Positions 43,355 through 51,583 of a stretch of 64,000 nt of DNA are shown piece after piece. The DNA comes from Phreatobacter stygius (GTDB lineage Bacteria; Pseudomonadota; Alphaproteobacteria; Rhizobiales; Phreatobacteraceae): NCBI RefSeq assembly GCF_005144885.1, contig NZ_CP039690.1, positions 5,407,001 through 5,471,000 on the forward strand, written 5' to 3'. A model generated the notes under the pieces. It saw nothing but the letters and a program-made list of their open reading frames with translations. It was not told where the DNA came from and did no database searches. Within the stretch, counting starts at the first letter, position 1. Each line of letters begins with the position of its first letter. A program made the translations under genes and the position numbers.

Positions 43355-44070
43355 CCAGCGCCGATCCGCTTCTCGCCATCGAGGGCCTGAGCGCCGGCTA
43401 CGATGCCGGCGACGTGCTGCACGATATCTCGCTCTCCGTCGCCCCAGGCGAATTCGTCTGTGTCATCGGCGCCAATACCGCGGGCAAGAGCACCTTGCTG
43501 CGCACGGTCTCCGGCCTGGTGGCGGCGTGCGGCAGCCTGCGCTTCGACGGCACCGAGCTTGTCGGCCTCGCCGCCCATCGCATTCCCGGCCTCGGCATCG
43601 CCCATGTGCCGGAGGGCCGCCACGTCTTCCCCGACATGACGGTCGACGAGAATGTCATGCTCGGCGCCTATGCGGTGCGCAAGTCGGCCAGGCTCGCCGA
43701 GCGCCGCGACTATGTGCTCGACATGTTTCCGAGGCTGCGCGAGCGCCTGACCCAGCGCGCCGGCACGCTGTCGGGCGGCGAACAGCAGATGGTGGTGATC
43801 GGCCGGGCGCTGATGCTCGAGCCGCGGCTGCTCCTGCTGGACGAGCCGAGCCATGGGCTGGCGCCCAAGGTGGTCGACGATCTGCACGACACGTTTCTCG
43901 CGGTCAGCCGCACCGGCACGGCAATCCTGCTGGTCGAACAGAACACCGCTTTGGCGCTGTCGGTCGCCAGCCGCGGTTATGTCCTCGAATCCGGCCGCAT
44001 CGTGCTGTCCGGCTCGGCCGAGGCGCTGGCCGGCGACGATGCGGTCAGGACCGCTTATCTCGGCCTCTAG
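43351..44070 (+). CDS. Branched-chain-type ABC transporter ATPase (LivF-like)
   Basis: The 239-residue protein has Walker A GANTAGKST, a full signature LSGGEQQMVVIGRAL, Walker B LLLLDEPSHGLAP and H-loop VEQN, and the PEGRHVFPDMTVDEN segment typical of LivF. It overlaps the LivG-like gene by 4 bases. Together the two ATPases would form a heterodimer with one normal and one degenerate signature. Confidence 0.93.
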   Translation: MTSADPLLAIEGLSAGYDAGDVLHDISLSVAPGEFVCVIGANTAGKSTLLRTVSGLVAACGSLRFDGTELVGLAAHRIPGLGIAHVPEGRHVFPDMTVDENVMLGAYAVRKSARLAERRDYVLDMFPRLRERLTQRAGTLSGGEQQMVVIGRALMLEPRLLLLDEPSHGLAPKVVDDLHDTFLAVSRTGTAILLVEQNTALALSVASRGYVLESGRIVLSGSAEALAGDDAVRTAYLGL

Positions 44071-44115
44071 GGTCCGGATCATTCTTCTTCTTCAGCACCA
44101 GAGCGGAGCAAAGTG

Positions 44116-44508
44116 ATGGCTGAGAGCGAACAGTTCGAAAAGGGTCTTCAGGTCCGGCGCAAGGTGCTGGGCACCGACTATGTCGACGGCAGCATCGCCA
44201 AGGCCGACGATTTCATGATGGCCTTCCAGCGCATCACCACCGAGTGGTGCTGGGGTTACGCCTGGACCCGCGAGGGCCTGGAGCACAAGACCCGCAGCAT
44301 GCTGAATCTTGCCATGTTGACGGCGTTGAACCGCCCCGCCGAGATCAAGCTGCATGTGAAGGGCGCGCTCGCCAATGGCGTGACGGTTGAGGAGATCAAG
44401 GAAATCCTGCTCCATGCCACGGTCTATTGCGGCATTCCGGCCGGCCTCGACGCCTTCAAGGCGGCGCACGAGGTGCTGAAGGCCGAAGGCGCGCTGCCGG
44501 CGAAGTGA
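44116..44508 (+). CDS. Carboxymuconolactone decarboxylase family protein (PcaC-like)
   Basis: The 130-residue protein contains GLQVRRKVLGTDYVDGS, EWCWGYAWTREGLEHKTRSMLNLAML and EIKEILLHATVYCGIPAGLDAF, the pattern of 4-carboxymuconolactone decarboxylase of the beta-ketoadipate pathway. It follows the transporter by 45 bases and is probably in the same operon. No other protocatechuate genes are in the window, so it may act on a different lactone. Confidence 0.88.
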   Translation: MAESEQFEKGLQVRRKVLGTDYVDGSIAKADDFMMAFQRITTEWCWGYAWTREGLEHKTRSMLNLAMLTALNRPAEIKLHVKGALANGVTVEEIKEILLHATVYCGIPAGLDAFKAAHEVLKAEGALPAK

Positions 44509-44593
44509 GCTTTGCGCCAGGGCGGTCAGATCGACGAGCGGGGCATATGAAGCGCCTCGCTCGTTTCCAATGAACAAGGAAGGACAGATCGCC

Positions 44594-45382
44594 ATGCGGC
44601 CTTGGGACGTCTTCGCGCTGCGTTACGCCTTTCACGACCGGCCGGCCCGGCTGAACTTCATCCAGGCGCCCGACCCGCATGACGCCGCCATGCCGATGGA
44701 TTATTTCGTCTGGGTCCTGCGCGCGGGCGGGCAGAGCATCGTGGTCGATACCGGCTTTGGCGAAGCCGCGGCCAAGGCGCGCGGCCGCACCATCCTGCGC
44801 CCGGTCGGCACGGCGCTCGCCGAACTCGGCGTCGATCCCGGAGCGGTCGAGGATGTGGTGGTCACCCATTTGCACTACGACCATGCCGGCAATCTCGACC
44901 TTTTCCCCAAGGCCAGGTTCCACCTGCAGGACCGCGAAATGGCCTTCGCCACCGGCCGGCACATGTGCCAGGCCTGCATTCGCCATCCCTTCGAGGTCGA
45001 GGACGTCGTGGCCATGGTGCGCGCCGTCTATGCCGAGCGCGTCACGTTCCATTCCGGCGATGCCGAAATCGCCGAGGGCGTCAGCCTGCACCATGTCGGC
45101 GGCCACTCGGACGGCCTGCAGATGGTGCGGGTGGAAACCCGCCGCGGGCCGGTGGTGCTGGCGAGCGACGCCAGCCACTATTACGCCAATATGGCCACCG
45201 GCAATCCGTTTCCGATCGTCTACGACCTCGGCGCCATGACGCTCGGCTGGGCGCGGGCGAAACGGCTCGCCGGCGGCGATGCCAGGGTCATTCCCGGCCA
45301 CGACCCCAAGGTGCGCACGCGCTATCCGGCGCTGCCGGGCTCGAACGGCGAGACGGTGTGCCTGCATCTCGATCCGGTGTGA
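44594..45382 (+). CDS. Metallo-beta-lactamase-fold hydrolase (N-acyl-homoserine-lactonase-like)
   Basis: The 262-residue protein has the zinc-binding motif THLHYDHAGN, later His and Asp ligands in VGGHSDGL and LASDASHYY, and IPGHDP. The pattern is closest to AHL-lactonase-like members, which open lactone rings. The Met at 44594 is preferred because AGGAAGGA precedes it; an ATG at 44570 would add eight residues. Beside a carboxymuconolactone decarboxylase and an alpha/beta hydrolase, a role in lactone or ester cleavage during catabolism is plausible. Confidence 0.87.
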   Translation: MRPWDVFALRYAFHDRPARLNFIQAPDPHDAAMPMDYFVWVLRAGGQSIVVDTGFGEAAAKARGRTILRPVGTALAELGVDPGAVEDVVVTHLHYDHAGNLDLFPKARFHLQDREMAFATGRHMCQACIRHPFEVEDVVAMVRAVYAERVTFHSGDAEIAEGVSLHHVGGHSDGLQMVRVETRRGPVVLASDASHYYANMATGNPFPIVYDLGAMTLGWARAKRLAGGDARVIPGHDPKVRTRYPALPGSNGETVCLHLDPV

Positions 45383-45464
45383 GGGGGATGACGTTAGGAG
45401 CCCGGGAGACCCAATAGCTTAGGCGATATTTTCGCATCCGGACCAGGCCGCCCCGAGACCCGCC

Positions 45465-46688
45465 TCAACCGCCCCGCACATGCGCCAGCGCCGCGGCGAA
45501 ATGCGGCTGGAACAGATCCGGATGCTCACACATCGGGAAATGGCCGAGTCCGCCCATGATGGTGAGTTTCGCGCCTGGTATTAGCAGCGCGAGCTTGGCG
45601 CCGTCTTCCGGGGTCGCCGAATAGTCATAGGTGCCGCAGAGCAGCGCGACCGGGGTGCGGGCGGCGCAGATCATTGGCGCTGTGACCGAACCGTCGAACT
45701 CTTCGCTGTAAAAGGCGAGGTCACCGGCATAGATGCCGGGCGCACCCTGCGAATAGATCCAGGCAGCGCGCCGGCGGTCGGCGAGCGGGCTCGTCGGGCT
45801 CATCAGGCCGCGCACGAAGCTCGCATTGTGCAGGCCGCCGTGGACGGCGACATGGTGCTGATAGGGATTGAGCCGGCCCTTGGAGCGGAACGGCGGCTCG
45901 ATTGCCACGATGCCTCGAACGAGGTCAGGCCGTTCGGCGGCCAGCACCAGAGCCATCGCCGCGCCCATCGAGCCGCCGGCGATGATGGCAGGTTCACCGA
46001 TCGCCTGTTCGATGAAGGCCGCGCAGAAGCCGAGATAGGCCTTCTTGGTCAGCCGATAGGGGCCGCCGGACCAGTCGCGCGGCGGCATGGAGCGGCCGTG
46101 AAACGGCAGGTCCGGCGCGATGAAGTGATGGCTGCCGGCAAGATCGACATCGGCGAGCTGGCCCTGGAACTGGCGCGCATCGGCGCCGGCCGTGTGCAGG
46201 CAGAGAACCGGAGCGCCTGACCCGGCGCTCTCCACGAAGACCTGGTAGCGTTTGCCATTGGCGCGGATCTCGCGATAGACGCCGGTGATCTGGCCGAGGT
46301 CCCGTGCCACCGGCTCGGCGGCGGCGGGCGGGCTCGCGACGAGGCATTCGATCAACCGCTCCAGCACCGGCCGTCCTTGAGCGACCACCAGAGGGTCGCC
46401 CGTGATGGTGAAGGCCGGATTGGCGAGCGCCAAGGCAGTGAAGGCGTGGAAGGTCGGCTCGGGCGGAACGGCAAGCACCTTGGCCCAGGCGGCCGGCGGG
46501 GCGGCGATCTCGATCGCAGCCTCCAAGTGGGCCGGCGCGAACCGCGCCATTCCGTTGGTGATCGTTATCGTGACGGCGGCGTCACCGACGCGAAACCTGA
46601 CGACGGTGTCGAGGCCCTTGCCGAGCCGCGGCAATTCGCCGTCGGCGAACGTTGCGGCCAGCCTCGCCGTGAGCGCCGCGATGGTCAT
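45465..46688 (-). CDS. Alpha/beta-fold hydrolase with N-terminal SCP2-like extension
   Basis: The 407-residue protein has an N-terminal domain (VVRFRVGDAAVTITITNGMARF) that looks like a sterol-carrier/SCP2-like fold, followed by an alpha/beta hydrolase: VLCLHTAGADARQF, nucleophile elbow GGSMGAAMAL, TYDYSATPED and catalytic His in GGLGHFPMCEHPDLF. Its ATG overlaps the stop of the dehydrogenase gene by 4 bases. It probably hydrolyses an ester or a C-C bond in the pathway fed by the transporter. Confidence 0.87.
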   Translation of the reverse strand: MTIAALTARLAATFADGELPRLGKGLDTVVRFRVGDAAVTITITNGMARFAPAHLEAAIEIAAPPAAWAKVLAVPPEPTFHAFTALALANPAFTITGDPLVVAQGRPVLERLIECLVASPPAAAEPVARDLGQITGVYREIRANGKRYQVFVESAGSGAPVLCLHTAGADARQFQGQLADVDLAGSHHFIAPDLPFHGRSMPPRDWSGGPYRLTKKAYLGFCAAFIEQAIGEPAIIAGGSMGAAMALVLAAERPDLVRGIVAIEPPFRSKGRLNPYQHHVAVHGGLHNASFVRGLMSPTSPLADRRRAAWIYSQGAPGIYAGDLAFYSEEFDGSVTAPMICAARTPVALLCGTYDYSATPEDGAKLALLIPGAKLTIMGGLGHFPMCEHPDLFQPHFAAALAHVRGG

Positions 46689-47602
46689 CCGGCGCCGCCT
46701 GCGTCCTTTGCCAGGAAGCGATAGATCGCGGTGTGGTCGGCGCCGCCTTCGAGCGCCGCCTTGGCCTCGTCCCAGATGTCGGCGACCGCGCCGATCTGCG
46801 GGATGTCGAGCTTCAGGTGGCCGGCGAGATCGGCGGCGATGCGCAGGTCCTTGGCCATCAGGGCGAGCGAGAAGCCCGAGGCATAACTCTCCGAGATGAC
46901 GAACTGCTTCATCTTCACCTCGGTCGAATTGTTGCGGCCGGTCGAGGCATTCAACACGTCGATGATGGTGTCGGGTTCGAGACCGAAGGTGCGGCCGACC
47001 AGCAGCGCCTCCGAGGCCGCGATCAGGCCGGCGGCGGAGACGTAATTGTTCAGCGCCTTCATGGCATGGCCGGAGCCGAGCGGGCCGGTCGGGAACACCG
47101 ACTTGCCCATGGCCTCGAGGATGGCGCGCCCGCGCTCGACTTGGCGCCCCGGGCCGCCGGCCATGATGGCGAGCGAGCCGTCGATGGCGCGCTTGACGCC
47201 GCCCGACACCGGCGCGTCGATCAGCGGCAGACCGAGCGGCTCCAGTTCGGCGCCGAGGCTGATCGTCTCGGTCGGCGCCGACGAGCTCATGTCGATGATC
47301 AGCGTGCCGCGTGGCAGCCGGCGGGCAAAGCCCGCCGCGCCGAGCAGGGCGTCGCGCACGATCTTGCCGTTCGGCAGCATGGTGATGATGGCTGCGGCGC
47401 CGTCGACCGCGGCGGCGGGATCGGCGAAGGCCTTGCCGCCTTTCGCCTCCAAGGCCGCACATGCGGCCGGCGTCGGGTCCAGGCCGTGAACGGTGAAACC
47501 GGCGCCGATCAGCCGGTTCGCCATGGGCAGGCCCATCTGGCCGAGGCCGACGACCACGACGATGGCCGGCGGTTCAATGACCGCAGTGCTCGCTTCCGAC
47601 AT
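46685..47602 (-). CDS. 3-hydroxyisobutyrate dehydrogenase family NAD(P)-dependent oxidoreductase
   Basis: The 305-residue protein has the cofactor motif VVVGLGQMGLPMANRLIGAG, the substrate motif DAPVSGGVKRAIDGSLAIMAGG and the catalytic Lys region GSGHAMKALNNYVSAAGLIAASEAL. The family oxidises 3-hydroxy acids or reduces tartronate semialdehyde. It is the first gene of a two-gene operon with the hydrolase, and a GntR-type site lies about 100 bases upstream. Confidence 0.92.
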   Translation of the reverse strand: MSEASTAVIEPPAIVVVVGLGQMGLPMANRLIGAGFTVHGLDPTPAACAALEAKGGKAFADPAAAVDGAAAIITMLPNGKIVRDALLGAAGFARRLPRGTLIIDMSSSAPTETISLGAELEPLGLPLIDAPVSGGVKRAIDGSLAIMAGGPGRQVERGRAILEAMGKSVFPTGPLGSGHAMKALNNYVSAAGLIAASEALLVGRTFGLEPDTIIDVLNASTGRNNSTEVKMKQFVISESYASGFSLALMAKDLRIAADLAGHLKLDIPQIGAVADIWDEAKAALEGGADHTAIYRFLAKDAGGAG

Positions 47603-47697
47603 GACGCTTCTCCCGCTGCGCCGTGCGACGGCCCGCGACGGCCTTCAGGGCCCGCGGCGCGACGGCATCTCGTCGATGTCAGTCTGTCGCAGACAAG

Positions 47698-47714
47698 CAG
47701 ACAATCTGTCAATC
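47698..47714. promoter_or_regulatory. GntR-type operator, copy B
   Basis: CAGACAATCTGTCAATC is identical to copy A at 39269-39285 and lies upstream of the dehydrogenase-hydrolase operon. A further TGTC-GCA-GACA palindrome sits just in front (about 47685-47695), so two repressor dimers could bind side by side. Confidence 0.7.
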
Positions 47715-47751
47715 GCCCATGCGCAGGGCAGGGGCCCAGCCCGAACCGCCT

Positions 47752-48468
47752 CTACCGCGCGGCGGCTGGCTCCGTCGGGCGCTTGTCGCCGCCCTCCGGG
47801 CCCTTGGCCAGCACGGCGAGCGCGATCTTGGCGGCCCGCTCGATATGGATCTGGCAGGCTTCGGCGGCGGCCGGCCCGTTGCGGGTGCGAATGGCCTCGT
47901 AGATGTCGCGGATCTCGGCGACGCTGTCGGCGAGCCGGCCGGCCTGGGTCATCGAGGTCACCCGCAACACGGTGATCCGGTTGTGCAGCAAGGTCAGCAT
48001 CTGTTTGATGAACATGTTGCCGGCGCCGTCCATCAGCACCGCGTAGAAATGGGTCTTGGCGGCGATCAGTTCGCCCCGTTCCGTGCCGGCGGCGGCCGCC
48101 GCGAAACGCTCGACCGCCGCGCCGAGCGCCGCGATCTCGGCCTCGCTGCCCTGTTCGGCGAAATTGCGCCCGGCAAAACCCTCCAGCAGCCCGCGCACCT
48201 GGTAGAGCTGGCGCGCCTCGTCATAGGTGATCGAGCTGACCTCCGGCCCGCGATGCGGCACGGTATTGACCAGGCCCTCGGCCTCCAGCTGGCGCAGCGC
48301 TTCGCGGATCGAGGTCCGGCCGACGCCGATCTGCTCGCACAATTCGCGCTCGATCAGCCTTTGGCCCGGCTTGAAATGGCCGGAGGCAATGGCCGAACGG
48401 ATGCGTTCCTCGACGAGCAGGCGGAGCGTCGCGGCATGGCGCGGAATCTGAAGGTTCATGTTTTCCAT
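47752..48468 (-). CDS. GntR family (FadR/FCD) transcriptional regulator
   Basis: The 238-residue protein has the winged helix EERIRSAIASGHFKPGQRLIERELCEQIGVGRTSIREALRQLEAEGLV, then an all-helical FCD effector domain (YQVRGLLEGFAGRNFAEQG, FYAVLMDGAGNMF, HNRITVLRV, HIERAAKIA). FCD members respond to carboxylic acids. Shared sites at its own promoter, the neighbouring operon and the transporter promoter mark it as regulator of this locus. The ATG at 48468 is chosen; 48459 is also possible. Confidence 0.92.
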   Translation of the reverse strand: MENMNLQIPRHAATLRLLVEERIRSAIASGHFKPGQRLIERELCEQIGVGRTSIREALRQLEAEGLVNTVPHRGPEVSSITYDEARQLYQVRGLLEGFAGRNFAEQGSEAEIAALGAAVERFAAAAAGTERGELIAAKTHFYAVLMDGAGNMFIKQMLTLLHNRITVLRVTSMTQAGRLADSVAEIRDIYEAIRTRNGPAAAEACQIHIERAAKIALAVLAKGPEGGDKRPTEPAAAR

Positions 48469-48488
48469 GGCGGAATTGTCGGTCCGAG

Positions 48489-48505
48489 CTGACAATCAGT
48501 CAATC
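48489..48505. promoter_or_regulatory. GntR-type operator, copy C (autoregulatory)
   Basis: CTGACAATCAGTCAATC lies 21 bases upstream of the GntR start and matches copies A and B in 15 of 17 positions. It contains the inverted pair CTGAC..GTCA-like arms. Its position fits autorepression. Confidence 0.65.
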
Positions 48506-48662
48506 GCCGGCGAGCCGCCGGAGGACGCTGCCATAGCGCCTCCCGATGAAGGCGTCATGTCCAGACTGGTGCGGCAACCATCACGTCCGGACTGGCGACG
48601 AAGTCGCCAGTCCGGGCCGAGGCGAGGCCTCGTGTCTGGATCGAGGCCCGGTGGCTCCGGCC

Positions 48663-49127
48663 TCAGGCCATGGCCTCGAGCCGGACATAGCTTGCCTCCA
48701 TGCCGTGCTCCATGCCGGTCGCCAGCATGGCCGTGCGCGTCTCGGCATCCGGCAAGGTCATGCGCATGGTCATCAGGGTGCCTGACCCGTCCTTGTCGAA
48801 ACGGGTTTCGACATGGTTGTCCGGGGTGGTGTCGGGCAGGTGCATGCGCTCGACATGGACGATCCGGCTGAACGGGGTGAGCGCGACATATTCGCCGGTC
48901 AGGCTGAAGCCGGCGCCTTTGCCGTCGCTCCATTCGTAGCGGATCTTGCCGCCCGGCTGCGGCTCGTTGATGCAGACCGGCATGGTCCAGCCGTCGGGGC
49001 CGAGAAGCCATTTCTGGATCAGTTTCGGCTCGGTATGGGCGCGATAGACCGCCTCGGGCGAGGCCGCGAAACGCCTGGTGACGACAACGTGCCGGTCGCC
49101 TTCGGTCTTGAGCACCAGCTTGGTCAT
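48663..49127 (-). CDS. SRPBCC/AHSA1-family protein
   Basis: The 154-residue protein contains VVVTRRFAASPEAVYRAHTEPKLIQKWLLGPDGWTM, GGKIRYEWSDGKG and FDKDGSGTLMTMRMTLPDAETR, the AHSA1 (activator of Hsp90 homologue-like) pattern. GAAAGGAAGG precedes the ATG at 49127. It follows an ArsR regulator by 61 bases; this ArsR-AHSA1 pair is a common two-gene unit of unknown purpose. Confidence 0.9.
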   Translation of the reverse strand: MTKLVLKTEGDRHVVVTRRFAASPEAVYRAHTEPKLIQKWLLGPDGWTMPVCINEPQPGGKIRYEWSDGKGAGFSLTGEYVALTPFSRIVHVERMHLPDTTPDNHVETRFDKDGSGTLMTMRMTLPDAETRTAMLATGMEHGMEASYVRLEAMA

Positions 49128-49188
49128 AAGCCTTCCTTTCAAGGAGTTGGATTGCCCAGGTTTCGGGATGGTTCAGGTTTCGGGATGG

Positions 49189-49512
49189 TCAGTCTTGGGG
49201 ATCCATGGCGGCGAGCACCTGGTCCAGCCGGTCGTAATTGGTGGCGAGCGCCTGCCGGAGCATCGCAAGCCATTGGTCGATTTCGGTGATGCCGGCCGCT
49301 GCCAACCGGCAGGGGCGCTTCGTACCGTCGATCCGCCGCTCGATCAGCCCCGCGCCTTCCAGCACTTTCAGGTGCCGGGAGATCGCCGGCTGCGTCATGT
49401 CGAAAGGCTGCGCCAGCTCCATGACGGTCGCCTCGCCCAAGGCCAGCCGGGCGAGGAGGGCCCGTCTGGTCGGGTCGGCAAGGGCGGAGAAGGTTGCATC
49501 CAGGCGGGTCAT
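49189..49512 (-). CDS. ArsR family transcriptional regulator
   Basis: The 107-residue protein is a compact winged-helix repressor: FSALADPTRRALLARLALGEATVMELAQPFDMTQPAISRHLKVLEGAGLIE. It has no obvious metal-ligand cysteines. It heads the operon with the AHSA1-like gene, and palindromes lie at its promoter. Confidence 0.92.
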   Translation of the reverse strand: MTRLDATFSALADPTRRALLARLALGEATVMELAQPFDMTQPAISRHLKVLEGAGLIERRIDGTKRPCRLAAAGITEIDQWLAMLRQALATNYDRLDQVLAAMDPQD

Positions 49513-49523
49513 TTGCGTCTCTC

Positions 49524-49550
49524 ATTATATAATTAGTACGTTATATAACG
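49524..49550. promoter_or_regulatory. Tandem palindromes at the ArsR promoter
   Basis: ATTATATAAT (49524-49533) and CGTTATATAACG (49539-49550) are perfect palindromes sharing TTATATAA, just upstream of the ArsR start in otherwise GC-rich DNA. They probably serve as operators over the -10 region. Confidence 0.6.
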
Positions 49551-49722
49551 AGACGATTATCGTCAAGCCAGCGCCGTCGTTTTTCGTGGGGCGGATCACG
49601 ACAAGGCGGCCATGCGCCTCGCGCTGCCATCCAGCGATCGTGGCCAAGCCCTTGCCTGGACATGAAAAAATGACGTCGCCACCCGCCGGTTCCAGGACTG
49701 CCGTACCAGGGCCGGACATGTC

Positions 49723-50538
49723 ATGCTGGCGCCGATGACGTCGGGAGCCCCTGCCATTCACCGCCTGGACAACCGCCCGGAAACTCACCGCCTGGGGATC
49801 TGGAGCTATTGGCGCGACGGCGGCCCGGCCGCGATCGAGCTGGCGTGCTGGGCTGGCGATCGCGCGCCGGACCTGAAGCCCCATTTCCACGACGTGACGC
49901 AGCTCACTCTGGTGTTGTCGGGCGCCCGGGCCTTCGAGGCCGGCGGCGTCAGGCTCGATGTCACGGCCGGGCAATGCGCCGTCATTCCCGCCGGCCTGCC
50001 GCATCGCGGCCTGCCGCTGGTTCATGCCGGCACACGCTGCCTCAATCTCTATGCGCCGATCCCGGGCATCGGCCCGGCGGCTGGCGTGCTCGACCTGCCT
50101 GACCTGCCGGACCTGCCTGACCTAGCGGAACTCGCGGAGAGGTTTGCCCCGGCGGAATTGATCGCATGCGTTCGGGAGCGGATCGGCGCGGCCGGAACCA
50201 CGGCCGGTCCGGCGGCCGGCCGCGACACGTTTGCCGTCGGACGCGCCAGCATCGGCCGGATCGCCGCGCGGGCCGGCACGACCCGCGAAACCTTCAGCCG
50301 GCGCTTCGTCCGCGCCGTTGGCCTGCCGCCGCATGCCTGGCGCATCATTGCCAGGTTGAACGAGGCGCGCACCCGGCTGCGGGCAGGTGCCGCGGTCGCC
50401 GCGACGGCAGCCGAACTCGGCTTCGCCGACCAGAGCCATTTCGGCCGGCAGTTCCGGCGGGTCTTCGGCGTGACCCCGGCGGCCTACCGGGCGGGGATCG
50501 CGCCGTCACAAATGTTCCAGACGCCGCCGCCGCCGTGA
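49723..50538 (+). CDS. AraC family transcriptional regulator
   Basis: The 271-residue protein has an N-terminal cupin-like domain (PHFHDVTQLTLVLSGARAFEAGG, CAVIPAGLPHRGLP) and a C-terminal double helix-turn-helix ending FADQSHFGRQFRRVFGVTPAAYR. A short run of DLP repeats links the two. It precedes a TauE-type exporter by 34 bases on the same strand and may control it. Met1 and Met5 (49735) are both possible starts. Confidence 0.88.
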   Translation: MLAPMTSGAPAIHRLDNRPETHRLGIWSYWRDGGPAAIELACWAGDRAPDLKPHFHDVTQLTLVLSGARAFEAGGVRLDVTAGQCAVIPAGLPHRGLPLVHAGTRCLNLYAPIPGIGPAAGVLDLPDLPDLPDLAELAERFAPAELIACVRERIGAAGTTAGPAAGRDTFAVGRASIGRIAARAGTTRETFSRRFVRAVGLPPHAWRIIARLNEARTRLRAGAAVAATAAELGFADQSHFGRQFRRVFGVTPAAYRAGIAPSQMFQTPPPP

Positions 50539-50572
50539 TCTAGCCCTTGCCCGATCCGAAAAAGGGCCTGGC

Positions 50573-51334
50573 ATGGACATCACGATCGCAATTCTCTTGG
50601 TTCTGGCGGGCTTTGCCGGCGGCATTATCAATGCGGTCGCCGGTGGCGCGACGCTCGTCACCTTTCCGGTGATGCTGGCGGCGGGCCTGCCGCCGGTCAT
50701 CGCCAATGCCTCCAACGCGGTGGCGATCTCGCCCGGCCACCTGATCGCCGCCTTCGCCGACCGGGCCAAGCTGCCGCCCCTGGATCGGCGGCTTGCCGCC
50801 GCGCTCGGCGTCGCGTTGGCCGGCGGGGTCATGGGCGCCTTGCTGCTGAAGGTGCTGCCGGACCGGCTCTTCGTCCTGCCGGTGCCGGCGCTGATCGGCT
50901 TCGCCACGCTGCTCTTTGCCTTCGCGCCGACGATCCAGGCCTGGACCGAAAGGCGGCGCGGCGGGGCTGCGCCATCGCAGCCGGCCGGCCTCGCCGTGCT
51001 CGGCGGCGCTTCGGTTTATGGCGGCTTCTTTGGCGCCGGCCTTGGCGTCATCCTGACCGCGGTGCTGTCGATCGCCGAGCCGAACGACATCCGCAAGGTC
51101 AAGGTTGTGAAGAACCTGCTGGCCACCGCCGTCAGCCTCGCGGCCATCGGGATCTTTATCGCCCAGGGCATGGTGCGCTGGCCGGAAACCCTGGTCATGC
51201 TGTCGGGTGCGCTTGGCGGCGGTTATGCCGGCGGCGCGCTGGTGCGCGTCCTGCCGGGGCGGCTCGTCCAGGGCTTGGTCATCGTGGCAGGCGCCGTGAT
51301 GACGATCGTCTATGCCTGGCGCTACTGGTTCTGA
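50573..51334 (+). CDS. TauE/SafE family membrane exporter
   Basis: The 253-residue protein has about eight membrane helices and the two TauE/SafE repeats GGIINAVAGGATLVTFPVMLAAGLPPVIANASN and GGASVYGGFFGAGLGVILTAVLSI. Members export sulfite, sulfoacetate or other small organic anions. Likely co-transcribed with the AraC regulator. Confidence 0.9.
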   Translation: MDITIAILLVLAGFAGGIINAVAGGATLVTFPVMLAAGLPPVIANASNAVAISPGHLIAAFADRAKLPPLDRRLAAALGVALAGGVMGALLLKVLPDRLFVLPVPALIGFATLLFAFAPTIQAWTERRRGGAAPSQPAGLAVLGGASVYGGFFGAGLGVILTAVLSIAEPNDIRKVKVVKNLLATAVSLAAIGIFIAQGMVRWPETLVMLSGALGGGYAGGALVRVLPGRLVQGLVIVAGAVMTIVYAWRYWF

Positions 51335-51500
51335 GCTTGCCTTTGGCACGCCCGTCGGGCATTTTCGCTTGGCCTTTTGCCCGGACTTTCACCATGTTCA
51401 CCCGCCGCCTCACCGCACGAATGCGCAGGCCCTGCCAGCAGGAGATTGGCCGGAGGGGTTGAGCGCGTGCTTTTGCCCGCGCGTGTGAGCGTCGGACCCA

Positions 51501-51530
51501 AGCCCTCCCGGTTCTGCGGAGGGCTTTTTT
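51501..51530 (+). terminator. Intrinsic terminator with T-tract
   Basis: AGCCCTCC (51501-51508) pairs with GGAGGGCT (51518-51525) across a 9-base loop and is followed by a run of T. It is the only classic rho-independent terminator I see in the window. It could end the TauE transcript 165 bases upstream or sit in the leader of the methionyl-tRNA synthetase gene that starts 54 bases later; I see no clear leader peptide. Confidence 0.75.
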
Positions 51531-51583
51531 GTGTCGACCAGGTACCGGCGCCTCACCCGTGACATGGCCCCGAGGAGGGCATC

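Noticed and set aside
51335-51583. Riboswitch or leader peptide controlling metG
   Set aside because: No SAM-type motif or methionine-rich leader peptide could be recognised; only the terminator is supported.
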